DNA of 64,000 nucleotides, taken from the NCBI RefSeq assembly GCF_910589235.1, contig NC_060961.1:62001-126000 (forward strand), read 5' to 3'. This DNA is from Vespa crabro. Taxonomy: Eukaryota; Arthropoda; Insecta; Hymenoptera; Vespidae. The notes under the pieces are model-generated. The model saw only the letters and a list, made by a program, of their open reading frames with translations, made no database searches and had not been told where the DNA came from. The position numbers were made by a program, and so were the translations under genes. Every line of letters starts with the position of its first letter. The stretch's first letter is position 1. Shown here in pieces: positions 1 through 10,081 of the stretch.

Positions 1-114
1 TACGTAGGTATCTTTTTTTTCTAGCGATTCGCACCACTTCTTATTTTTTATAATTTTTTTCTTATTTTTTTTTTTTTTTGTTTTTTTAATTCTTTATATG
101 TTTATTATTTTTTT

Positions 115-120
<6 letters not shown>

Positions 121-159
<39 letters not shown>
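121..159. repeat. Poly-T run of 39 bases
   Basis: An uninterrupted T run within a T-rich 150-bp stretch. It could be the tail of an old minus-strand retroposon, but no element body is recognisable beside it. Confidence 0.9.
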
Positions 160-577
160 CTAATATTAATGCACGCTCGCTTGGTCCATCGTGTGATCGT
201 TTTTAACAAAATAGCAAATGATCGATGATCGCTCGATCTCGCTAATTAAACCAACTGGAATTGGTGCATGCGTAAGCTATAGAATTATAAGAAAATCAAC
301 TATGCGACAGTAGCAACGAAAAGATATGTCGTGGTAGTTTCGTTTCTTTCTTTCTACAAGATAGACGACGGTCCTATTTGCCGATCCGTTATGATAGCAA
401 AGGTGCTAATTGTATACAAAAATTGTATAATACGAACAATGATAATCCTTGGCATCGATAGCCGATATTTAATTAGTTATAGATACGAACAATGACAGTG
501 GCGGAGACAATAGTGATAATGACGGTGATGATAAAAATGATGAAGATAATAATGAAAATAATAGTAATAGTAATGTG

Positions 578-648
<71 letters not shown>

Positions 649-672
649 AATGATAATAATGATAATAATAAT
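578..672. repeat. (ATA)n / AAT microsatellite
   Basis: About 59 bp of perfect ATA units from 578, decaying into GATAAT variants to about 672. It is the second AAT-type tract near the Bab gene, the other being in intron 1. Confidence 0.9.
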
Positions 673-954
673 AAATTGAAATAAAAAGGATTAAGAATCG
701 AAAAAGATTAAAAAAGGAAAAAATATAATAATAATGGTAATAATATAGTAATACCGAATAATCGTGTGACCACGATGGTGAAGAGATAACAAGGATGAAT
801 AAAAATAACGATAGCGATAAAAGTAATAATGATAATAGCGTGGTATAAACGCTGAAATGATATTAATAACGAGCCATTAAGATCCGTGTTTTTAACATTC
901 GAATACGATCTTTCATAATCATCTATATTAGGTTTTATACACGTTCAAATTATT

Positions 955-955
955 C

Positions 956-1031
<76 letters not shown>

Positions 1032-1044
1032 CTCTCTCTCTTTC
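955..1044. repeat. (TC)n microsatellite
   Basis: Nearly perfect TC dinucleotides with a few T insertions at the 3' end. Confidence 0.95.
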
Positions 1045-1391
1045 TCCCTTCTTTTCGTTTTTAATACCTTTCCTTCAATAATCGATTGTAATAGAAATTA
1101 TTAACACAACCAAGTGCTTCCCACTCGCATCGTGTCAATATTTACGAATACGCATAAATGTATAGAGTTAATTAACATTTGACCAACATTTCTCTCTATA
1201 TGAGAGAATGCATCTCTTATATTAAATTAAATAACCGATTGGTATGAATGTAACATGCAAAATTCACAGTGACACGATAACGACGAAGATAATCCATGAT
1301 CTATAGGTTTCCTCGTACTTTGTCTAGCACCGTCACTTATTTTCGTCTAATTGTGACTTCCGCTTTTCGTTTAATTGTAATGATATTTTGG

Positions 1392-1394
<3 letters not shown>

Positions 1395-1438
<44 letters not shown>

Positions 1439-1501
1439 GGAGAGAGAGAGAGAGGGAGAGAGGGAGAGAGAGAGAGGGAGAGAGAAAGAGAAGGAGAGAG
1501 A
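1395..1501. repeat. (GA)n microsatellite
   Basis: AG/GA dinucleotides with scattered GGG and AAA interruptions. The RERERE-type open frames over it are artefacts of the repeat. Confidence 0.95.
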
Positions 1502-1765
1502 ACTGCGACGAGACGTGTGTATCTTATGATCGGCGAATGGCCGGAACTCGTTCTTATTTCTTTCTCTAGAAGACTTATAACGAAATAGGCAAAAGTTTCA
1601 AAGATTATCTACCTTATATACTGATATTTCATTAATTGCAAAATAATACTGAAGTCTGCACAAGGTGCCTATCACATATGTCTATTTAGTAAATGAAATG
1701 CATTTACATGCATTTTCGTCGATCGCACGGCTAATTTGATCGCTTTTTATATCATACGTAAAATC

Positions 1766-1911
1766 CTCTCTCTCTCTCCCTCTCTCTCTCTCTCGCTCTC
1801 TCGTTCATTCACTCATTAGCTCTCTCTCTCTCTCTCCCTCTCTCTCTCTCTTTTTCTCTCTCGCTCTCTCGTTCATTCACTCATTAGTTCTCTCTCGTTC
1901 ATTCACTCGCT

Positions 1912-1945
<34 letters not shown>

Positions 1946-1961
1946 CACACTCTCTCGCTCT
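1766..1961. repeat. TC-rich composite repeat with higher-order unit
   Basis: TC dinucleotides are interspersed with a 26-bp segment containing GTTCATTCACTCATTAG. That segment is repeated at 1794-1819 and 1862-1887 (period 68 bp), with a shorter third copy at about 1890-1912. Confidence 0.85.
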
Positions 1962-2316
1962 TTCCCCCTTCTATCTGTTCGCTCTTACCAGCCCGTTGAG
2001 TGTCCTTTTTATTAACAGAGTGAATAAAAAATCGTTAAAACCATTTTCGTCAAGACTGTACCGTCATGGTTCGTTTTGTATCAAAAAAGAGGAAAAATGT
2101 TTGTTAAATTGTCGTTCGAAGAAGTCAAATTCGTCCAGGATTAACGAAGTTTATGTCAAAATAGACAAAGGATACGATCGATCGTGAAGCATTCGACGAC
2201 GACTCGTTAAATAATAACGCGTATACAGAAATTACGATGTTGGAAAATATGCGGAAGTAACATATCGAACCCACGGTACAGGTCGTCGAACTAGTTGTAA
2301 TCTCTTTTGACACACC

Positions 2317-2320
<4 letters not shown>

Positions 2321-2354
<34 letters not shown>

Positions 2355-2358
2355 TATC
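2321..2358. repeat. (TA)n microsatellite
   Basis: About 38 bp of TA dinucleotides with one AA interruption. Confidence 0.9.
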
Positions 2359-2389
2359 ATTAATAATCAATAATATCAGTTTGTCGTGT

Positions 2390-2416
2390 ACAGGCTATTT
2401 GGAGCTGATAGCCTGT
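2390..2416. repeat. Short perfect inverted repeat
   Basis: ACAGGCTAT (2390-2398) and ATAGCCTGT (2408-2416) are exact reverse complements around a 9-nt spacer. It could be a hairpin, or a chance match. Confidence 0.6.
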
Positions 2417-2430
2417 GGTCTCTAATTGTA

Positions 2431-2436
2431 TTTATT
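2431..2436 (-). promoter_or_regulatory. Nearest canonical AATAAA downstream of the Bab stop codon
   Basis: TTTATT on the plus strand reads AATAAA on the minus strand, about 1.7 kb past the stop. I found no other exact AATAAA between 2437 and 4122, although ATTAAA variants occur (for example near 2521, 2698 and 3540). It is a candidate polyadenylation signal only. Confidence 0.2.
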
Positions 2437-3988
2437 CGAACCCTTCTTGTCGTATTCGAATATATTTCCTTCCTTATTACCTTCTACTTAAGATATTTCT
2501 TTTTTTTTGGTTTTTTTTTTTTAATAATATATGCATCTTGCCCTCGCTTCGCGTAGCAAGGTTTGACGTAACGAATTTTTATCATTCTTTCCTGTCGCTC
2601 TCGAGCAATTTTTTTGTGTATTTCTCTTTCTTTAGTACTTTAATGAAATAATCGTATGTATTATAGCTTTATGTAATTATTTTTAACCTTTACACTTTAA
2701 TATGTAAGTTCTTTTTTATCTATCGTAGATTTGTCAGTGGCTATCCCTGATGCGTTAGTTACCCTGCGCTTCCGTCTGGTTGTCGAAATATTGTTGCGAG
2801 ATTGTGGTCTACGATTAAAATTCGTCGTTTCTTTCGTCGAAATTCGCACCATTCGAAAAATGAGCTTGGCGCTTCTAACGGCCACATAAAATTTTCTCAT
2901 TTTATCATTGTATCAGCGAGAGAAGAGTTGTGAGTTACGCATCTTTTCTCTTCCGTTCGTCGAACTTACTTCCCGAACGACGCCTTGATCAATCTTAAAC
3001 CGCTCAAATCGAATTTTCTGTGGAACGTTTATCGCGATAAAACAACGAAACGATAACATCATTAGGTCGATTTAATATCGGAATAATAACGATTAATGGA
3101 AAAACTAGATAGAAAAGGAATGATCAGCGTGTCAAAGCGCACATAAATATCTGTATAAGTATCTGTTCATTGGACCGATCCCTGAACGTTATGCTCGTTG
3201 AAAGAATAGGTGTAAAAGTAGCGTGATTGAAGTTAAAAGTTGTAGAAAATTTACTTTTTCGTCCCGACTTGTCGGAATCAAAATTCACATCGTACGGATG
3301 TTGTATTATTGAAGCAGCGAACGCGAAAGCGGAGAAAACCTATTATTTTAAGGAACGTATCGATGTTAATAATTTTTGTTGTTTTTGTCTTTTTTAACGA
3401 GAAAACGAGAAAAGATTTGATAATAGTGATATTTCCTTTCGCATTGAAATTTAATTGAAAAAGCACACTTCGAACTTTCCTTGACGATTATCATGATCGA
3501 TCGAATTAAATGAAATTATATCAGATATGCTAATGCGAGTTTAATTTACAAAAAGGATAGCGTAGATGTGGAGTTTAAACGTCGAATGAACGGGCAAAGA
3601 TGGCCGATGTAAAAGACACGAGAAACGAGAATATGATTCGAGCAGGGAGAACGTTCGGTCGAATCAATGATTCGGGGGTTCGCGAGCATCGGTCGTCGGT
3701 CCATTCAGTCTTGCAGAAGATATAACTTTCGTCTCGGATAAACTCGAATGTTTCACGTATAAATATATGATCGCGCGAAAACGTAGATGTCTTAAAGAAC
3801 GAGGCAACGAAGGAAGGGCATCGAAATCCTTTCTCGGATGATCAAACGTCCGTGATTCTTAAAGGAAGATAACAATTACGATCGATATAAGGTATGTGTC
3901 CAGTCTTTTTCAGCATTTTCCTTCCTCCCTTCTGCTCGCTCGCACGCGCTTTCTCTCTCTCGCTCCCTCCCTCTGACCCCCCCTCGCT

Positions 3989-3999
<11 letters not shown>

Positions 4000-4037
<38 letters not shown>

Positions 4038-4064
4038 TCTGTCTGTCTGTCTGTCTGTTTGTCT
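4000..4064. repeat. (CT)n followed by (GTCT)n
   Basis: CT dinucleotides to 4034, then tetranucleotide GTCT units to about 4064, lying in the probable 3' UTR of the Bab gene. Confidence 0.9.
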
Positions 4065-4122
4065 TCCTCTCCCTTCCCCCCCTCCCCGCCCTCCTCATTT
4101 TCTCCTACCGTTTTCATCTCCA

Positions 4123-5224
4123 CTAATCCGAGCCATTTTGTTGAAGCAACGCCGGTGCCGACTGCGAAGGCTGCGGTTGCAGCGACTCGTGATGATAATG
4201 ATGATGGTGATGATGACGGTGACGATGGTGATGATGGTCTACCGGCGAGGGCGTCCGACTACTATGAGACGAGCCGTGTTCCGGAGCGTTCGAAGCCGTG
4301 GCAACGGCAGCAGCTGCAGCGGCGGCAGCAGCGGCGGCGGCGGCTGCGGCAGCCGCTGCTGCGGTACCAGAACTTCCCGCGGTGGTACCATTTCCAGTGG
4401 TACCGGTACCACCGCTGTTGCTTCCGCTGGCATTGCTGTTACCACCACCGGGATTCGGAGGAGGCTCGAAAGCTTTTTGTTCGCTCGGGGTTAGAAGATG
4501 TATCATATTAACTGGCACGGGGAACGGAGAGGTGGTAAAATCCGGGAAAAAACTTTGAGAAAGGTTCGTACCGAGGAGCGAGTGATGAGGAAAGCCACTG
4601 TCGTCGGCCGGATGGGGTGGAAGACCGGCGAGAGGATGGCTCAGCTGCGCCGGTGGTTGTTGAACGGCTTTGACATTGTTGTTTAAAGAATTCATGACTA
4701 CGTCGCCGGTCGTAGCGCCGGTGCAATCTCTTCTCAATTGCTCCAACTTCAAGCTCTTTCCGTATTTACCGCGCACGTACATCAACAAACTGTTGTATGG
4801 TATGCCGAATATTCGGCTTGCCTGAGACGTCGTCATCTTCTTGTTCCAAACGTGTTGTAGCGCTTCGGTAAGTTCGGCATTAGTCCAAGATCTCGGTGGG
4901 CCGCCCCGGGGTGCGCTGTGTTGACCCTTTGGTCTTCCAACCGGCAGACCACGTCCTCCTTGATCCGACCATCTTCTCGGTGCGTCGCCGTCGGTTCTAT
5001 GCTTTTTCTTCTTACCGGAAGGATGAGTCGTCAAGGTGGCCGGTCCGAACAATCCGTGTAACTGTTCCGGTTTAAAACTTTCGTGGAGATCCGCTAAGAG
5101 GGATCCCCTATCGATGGCGGTACCGTGAGGAAAGAGTCCACCGCTCAAAGACGCAACGCTGTCGAGGGGAAACATCGCCGCGATCGAGCCACGTCTAGAC
5201 GTCAGCGATGATTCTTGTTGTTGT

Positions 5225-5257
<33 letters not shown>

Positions 5258-5596
5258 TAGGCGTGCGTGTTTCTAGCGGAACCAAGAGGACTGTCGTCCC
5301 GCGAATGATGAGTTTGCGTTGGCGGCGGTGGCAGCTGACTTTGCGGGTGATTCTGAGGAAGCCACTGGGCCGCCAATTGACCCAAACTCGTCAGATACTC
5401 GCTGTGATGATGCGGCGGTGTCAACGACAACGCCGACATACCAGGTATACTGACAACGGCAGCGGCTGCCGCCGATGGGATGTCTTGGGGTGAACCATCG
5501 AGATGGAGAAGACTCGTACCGGTAAGGGGAGACCCTCGCGGACTACTCGCTGCCTCGCTACTTTCTGTCTTCACTTGATGCAGCTGCTGGCTGTGA

Positions 5597-5630
<34 letters not shown>

Positions 5631-6442
5631 GCTGTTGCTGCTGCTGCTGCTGCTGCTCTTGGGCTATCGGCGAGACTGTTCTCTTTATCGACAAATTCTC
5701 AGCCATTTCCTCCTGTTGTTGTTGTTGCTGCTGGTGCTGGTGCTGCTGCAGCTGATTCGTAGCATTCGACGATGCCTGTGGATGGTGTTGACTCTGTTGC
5801 TGATTATTGGTCAGATTCAAAGAGGAAAACGGTGGGCTCAGACTCGGCGGTGGATGCGGCCTGCTCAAGTCTTGCGGTACCAATTCCCCGGATCTTCGGC
5901 GTGGTCTTGCCTGTTTCCGACGCGGCATAAGAGGGGAACTGCAGGCTTCCCTTAGCTCCCGTATGCCAAAGCTCAGATGAGCCATGTGCGGTAATCTATC
6001 GCGATGGTCCCTCGAAGAATGGAAGATCGTTCTTATAGGCGTCGTGATCGTTTCTCTGATCGATGCCCGTGCTGCCGCCGCCGCAGCCGCCGCCGCTGTC
6101 GCGGCCGCTGCCGCGGCTGCTGCTGCTGCGATCTCCGACGCATTATCGTCGTCCTCCTGAGTATCCTGCCTAGTTTCCTCGGGCGTGGATGGCTCGCCGA
6201 GAAGAAGATCGGCCACTGGTGTGTCCGGCGGTGATGCCGGCCTCGGTTCCGACGAAGCCAGTCCCCGGACCTGCAGACTCTCGGCCGCTCTCATCAGTCC
6301 TGCCAATTCTTCTCGACCGACTCGCACTTCCCCGCGATACATAAAGTCGATTAATGCCGCGACTTCGTGACCGGGGAAATCCTTCAGTACGATCACCGGA
6401 TGCTTGCACGGATGTTCCGCAAATATTCTCTCGAAGAAGGGG
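4123..6442 (-). CDS. bab: Bric-a-brac (Bab) family BTB-Psq transcription factor, last coding exon
   Basis: Second and last coding exon, encoding residue 64 (codon split by the intron) to 836, with a TAG stop at 4125-4123. It opens after an AG acceptor at 6444-6443 and restores the frame as S-P-F-F-E-R, completing the BTB fold to about residue 131. Further on are an Ala tract (about 168-188), the basic motif MPRRKQARPRRRSGE (about 236-250), PQDLS (about 253-257, CtBP-type), Gln tracts (about 327-345 and 460-474), an AT-hook-like GRPKGQ segment (about 555-572), and a Pipsqueak helix-turn-helix (about 577-635) containing RSWT, MTTSQASRIFGIPYNSLL and RGKYGKSL. The C-terminus has Ala-rich (about 755-779) and His-rich (about 797-815) tracts. 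BTB plus AT-hook plus Psq is the Bab architecture. In Drosophila, Bab proteins are nuclear regulators of limb segmentation, ovary and abdominal pigmentation genes, dimerise through BTB and bind A/T-rich DNA. Another BTB-Psq paralogue is the main alternative. No stop or frameshift interrupts the 773 codons. Confidence 0.93.
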
Positions 6443-6632
6443 CTAAAACGTTAACGCTTTCTTCGATATAGAGGTAATAAAAAAAAAAAAAAAAAAGAAA
6501 AAAAAATGGGAGTCGGATAGGAGGCTTAGTTATTTTAATCAAAGATAATGCTACGTAAAGAAACTACGAGACCTATCTCGATATAGAAAATGTAATTTTT
6601 GTCAAAAATCTGTTTTTCTCTCTCCATCCTTA

Positions 6633-6671
<39 letters not shown>
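6633..6671. repeat. (CT)n microsatellite in Bab intron 1
   Basis: CT dinucleotides with one TTT interruption. On the gene's strand it reads (GA)n. Confidence 0.9.
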
Positions 6672-7170
6672 GCCCCCTCCCTTCCTCTTTCGGCCCCCAC
6701 GGTAACTTTATCGCTTATTTTTCTTTTCTTGAGGTTATCTTAGCGGTAACGCGACTACGCGGGCGAGCGCAGACGAGTAAGTAAAATATATCGAGAGGTA
6801 AATTTTGTCAAAAAAAATATAAGAGAAAGGGTAAGGTAAAAGACAAGCAAAAAGCCGTAAAATACGTATATAATACGAGGAAAGAGAGAAAGAAGCGAGT
6901 TTCGCACTTTTCTCTCTGCAAGAAACGCTCTTTTCTCGTCGCACGCTCGAAGGCGCGCGACGAGACGCGCTTTTTCGGCCCTCCGATAAAATCGATCGAA
7001 GCCGTTTAATCGATTACCTAAGGAAATGTACGAGGTAAGAAAATCGCGATCCTCGTAAAAAGGAATGATGTAACGGTCGAACGTAGATGCAAGGTTAAAT
7101 AAGATTGGTAAGTTTCGCCGTATCGCGTCCGAGGTTGAGAGGGAGGGGGGGATGGAGGGTAACGCAAGGA

Positions 7171-7236
<66 letters not shown>
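7171..7236. repeat. (AAT)22 microsatellite in Bab intron 1
   Basis: Sixty-six bp of perfect AAT units, starting about 21 bp inside the intron from the donor. TA and TAA repeats are the sequence type reported to be preferred by the Drosophila Bab DNA-binding domain. Confidence 0.95.
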
Positions 7237-7237
<1 letters not shown>

Positions 7238-7257
7238 GGTAATTGAAAAATTCTGAC

Positions 7258-7448
7258 CTGCAAGCACTGAGAACGACCTTGTGCGCCCTGAGACTAGTTT
7301 CGGCGCAAACCAGCGTCACGTCGACGAGTATCTCCGCGTGCAAAAGCGCCTCGAAGGACTGTAATATGTGATTTTGATGATTATTCCATCGAAGGGAATA
7401 GTGCGACTGCAAAGCCATCCCATCGGGACTCGCCGCGGTGCTCGACAT
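7258..7448 (-). CDS. bab: Bric-a-brac (Bab) family BTB-Psq transcription factor, first coding exon
   Basis: First coding exon, 63 codons plus two bases. It starts at the ATG at 7448-7446 (MSSTAASPDG) and ends with TGC AG before a GT donor at 7257-7256. It encodes the N-terminal half of the BTB/POZ domain from about residue 17, with the hallmarks LRWNNHQNHIL, LVDVTLVC and AHKVVLSAC; the last is completed across the junction to SPFFERIF. BTB domains of this insect class mediate homo- and heterodimerisation. The ATG is preferred because the frame runs upstream to a TAA at 7613-7611 with no other ATG. A second Met at residue 11 (MALQSHY) is a possible alternative start. The frame read past the donor turns into repeat-encoded sequence from the intron, confirming the exon end. 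Confidence 0.92.
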
Positions 7449-7661
7449 TTTCTCAACGGCCTCCCTGCCGTTAGCGGAGCCACCCTGGCCCGCCGCCTCG
7501 TTCTCCTTCGTTCCTTCCGATGACAGGATCGTTTCCTTCTTCCATGCACCCACGTACGCCCCGCGGCCGCGAACTACACGTAAACGAGCACCCCGTATTT
7601 GTTTTCTTCTTTACTTCCTCCTTCTGCGTTTAGCGGTACGTTCTGCCACCGACTCCGGCAA
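7449..7661 (-). other. Probable 5' UTR part of the BTB exon
   Basis: On the minus strand a pyrimidine-rich stretch ending TTTCTTTCGCAG (AG at 7663-7662) makes a good 3' splice site, so the BTB exon may begin at 7661. The segment down to the ATG contains an in-frame TAA at 7613-7611 and a 24-codon upstream ORF, both consistent with untranslated leader. An unspliced upstream leader or a nearby promoter are alternatives. Confidence 0.45.
7471..7545 (-). other. Upstream ORF, 24 codons, in the Bab leader
   Basis: Reading the minus strand from ATG at 7545-7543 gives 24 codons and a TAA at 7473-7471, in a different frame from the main ORF. The stop lies 22 nt before the main ATG. It is the first ATG after the predicted acceptor at 7661, so it would be met first by scanning ribosomes if that leader is transcribed. 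The peptide has no recognisable domain. Confidence 0.4.
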
Positions 7662-8018
7662 CTGCGAAAGAAAGTCAAAGCACACATCAAGCACCGCCGT
7701 CCTGGTTGGACAATCGATTGGATCGAACGACCGAACATTTTACGAAATGTTCCGGACCGAATTAATCCGAGGGAACATTCGACGTGTAACTACGTTCGCG
7801 GCTCACAAATTTTCATCCCTCTTTGTTCGTTGTCGTTGTGGGGATATTCATCGTCGATCTCTCTTTCTCGCGTACGAGATTATCGGAATGGTAATAAAGA
7901 AATAATAGGTACCTACGTATAATTATACGTATCTTCGTTTCGACTATTCTTGCGATTCTTGCCGCATTAATCTCGGATATTCTCAGGTAGTCGGGTAGCG
8001 CACGACGAAAGTGAAAAG

Positions 8019-8040
8019 GAAGAAGAAGAAGAAGAAGAAG

Positions 8041-8070
<30 letters not shown>
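8019..8070. repeat. (GAA)n microsatellite
   Basis: Fifty-two bp of perfect GAA units. Confidence 0.95.
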
Positions 8071-8073
<3 letters not shown>

Positions 8074-9461
8074 ATGAAAGAAAATGGGAGAAAAAGCGTT
8101 ACACCGTCGAGCATACGGGTCTTAATATATTTACGCTTTCTAATATTTCGATAAACTGTTAAATGTTTTACCTAAAATCTCGTGCCGCAAGAGTACGCGT
8201 ACGAATAGAAAAGTCGTCGTCAACGAATCGTCATGCTTTATCTGCGATCGTGAACGAGAGAGGATATCGCGATTCGTGCGACGCATCTGATAAGAAGTTT
8301 GATATTACGAGGACCGCGTCGAATAGGAATCGCGATAACGAAACGTTTCAATATGCGTAAACGCTTCTACGTGGGAAAGTGGGTGTTCCTTTAACTTTGT
8401 TTTTTTTTTTCTTTATTTTTTCAAACAACTTCCAAAGGACAACAGCGAAAGATCTTTCCGCCTATGTCAGGATGAACGAATAAATATAAATACGCGTGAT
8501 AGAATCAATGCGATCAATGTATTTCTATAGGCATGTTTATATACACGCGCTTCTTCTAACGCGAGGTATCGAGGAGGCAAGAAAATTAAAAATAACATAG
8601 AGAGACAATGTAAAAGCTATAATTGATCGACGTTAAAAGAAATATGTATCGTCGATTAGTAGTGTACAGTGGATTTCTCGTTTGGCGAGTTTCTTCGAAC
8701 GTTCTTTATCGTACTTTACGCGTTAAAAACCTTTCCGTATCGACGGATTTTTAGATAGTTTTAATTTTTTCCTAAAATTGTGACTTTCGTCGCGAAAGAA
8801 ACGATCGATATTTCCAATTGGATTTCTTCACAAGAAAAAAAAAAAAAAAAAGAAAGAAAAAACGTACAAAAGTATACCGGTCCGATCATCGCGGGAGACG
8901 CTCTTCTCCGTAGACAGATTAACAAATCAATTTTCAAAGTCTGCTTAACGGAACCGTTTAAACGACCATTAGTCGAACCGATTACTCCTTTTCCAATTTC
9001 GACACGATACCACAGACACTTGCTTTTTTGTTGTTTTTTTCTTTTTACGCAAAGGAAGAACACTGCTTTTCGACACTGTTCGCGTTTAACGACGTTTAAC
9101 TGCGAATCCTTATGGGATTATTAATTGCATTTTATCTTCTGTAATCGTTGAATTCCCACAAACGTCCTCTGTTGTCCTCTCGATCTAACAGTTTCCATAT
9201 TCGAAGGATTTTTCCTACGTTGTTGCGGCACGAGCTGGACAATCCGCTCTTACGGACTTACGAATGCATTCGAACGAAATTCTATTGTACTTTACGTCTG
9301 TTTTCTCGCGGTCAAACTCAAAGATGTTCGGAGAAGAGAAAGAAATGTCGATCGCCTCGACTAGGATAATAGAAACGATCTAAGGCACTGCCGCGTGATT
9401 CGACGAACGATCGTGTGTCGTATGTTAGGGCCGATGGTACGCGATTTGAACCAGTGAGAGG

Positions 9462-9462
<1 letters not shown>

Positions 9463-9499
<37 letters not shown>
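9463..9499. repeat. (GA)n microsatellite
   Basis: Perfect AG dinucleotides. Confidence 0.95.
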
Positions 9500-9501
<2 letters not shown>

Positions 9502-9883
9502 CGAGGCAGAGAGACGAAGAGAGAACGAGAGATCACCGATCGATCTTCTTCGCGCGTGACTCCGTGGATCATATCGCATTCGATGTAAACACACGCGTAA
9601 ACACATAAAGATCGAAACAATTCTCGAACGAACTATCGATTCTTCCTCTCCATGAATTTTTTCCACCGAAAATCATTTTGCACTCCTTTACCTCTTCTTT
9701 CGGCGTAACTCGCGTTTGTTTGTCAATCGTATTATCAAACACTGATCAAGATTATCGGGAGACACGTTGGCGGGAAAACCAAAAGCGTCGCGGTGGGCCA
9801 CCCGCGTGGTTCGTCTTTTCTCCTCGTGCTTTCTCTCGGGATATAGTACAGGGGGTGCAGGTGGAACAGAGAAAACGAGAGAG

Positions 9884-9910
9884 CGAGAGAGAGAGAGAGA
9901 GAGAGAGAGA
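9884..9910. repeat. (GA)n microsatellite
   Basis: GA dinucleotides with one CGA interruption at the left. Confidence 0.9.
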
Positions 9911-9979
9911 ACGCGCGACTAGGGATGGAAAGAGGGGAGCGAGATGGTGAGCGAGTGAGCGAGCGAGCGCGCGCCCAAG

Positions 9980-9997
9980 AGATAGATAGATAGATGG

Positions 9998-10078
<81 letters not shown>
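9980..10078. repeat. (GATA)n grading into (GA)n
   Basis: Tetranucleotide GATA units to about 10017, then GA dinucleotides to 10078. The same GATA-to-GA transition occurs at 39977-40049. Confidence 0.9.

Positions 10079-10081
<3 letters not shown>

Larger units (their letters stand above)
1..4122. other. Region downstream of the Bab gene, with probable 3' UTR
   Basis: No supported gene. It opens with a T-rich stretch (T39 at 121-159), then AAT, TC, GA and TA microsatellites, then mostly unique AT-rich sequence from 2360 to 3900. The part next to 4122 is probably 3' UTR of the minus-strand gene and contains (CT)n and (GTCT)n tracts. Short open frames here have no family features. Confidence 0.6.
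6443..7257 (-). other. Intron 1 of the Bab gene, splitting the BTB domain
   Basis: The 815-bp intron is bounded by GT (7257-7256) and AG (6444-6443) and has phase 2. It interrupts the conserved SAC-SPFF motif of the BTB domain; joining the exons restores an unbroken domain. It contains 22 AAT units close to the donor and a (CT)n tract at 6633-6671. Open frames within it are repeat-driven and not coding. Confidence 0.9.

Noticed and set aside
3894..4511. 205-codon plus-strand open frame overlapping the Bab stop
   Set aside because: Composed of CT-repeat translation and the antisense of the Bab His- and Ala-rich C-terminus.
5503..5955. Plus-strand open frame inside the Bab exon
   Set aside because: Antisense shadow of the Gln-rich part of the Bab coding sequence; its Leu run is the complement of CAG/CAA codons.
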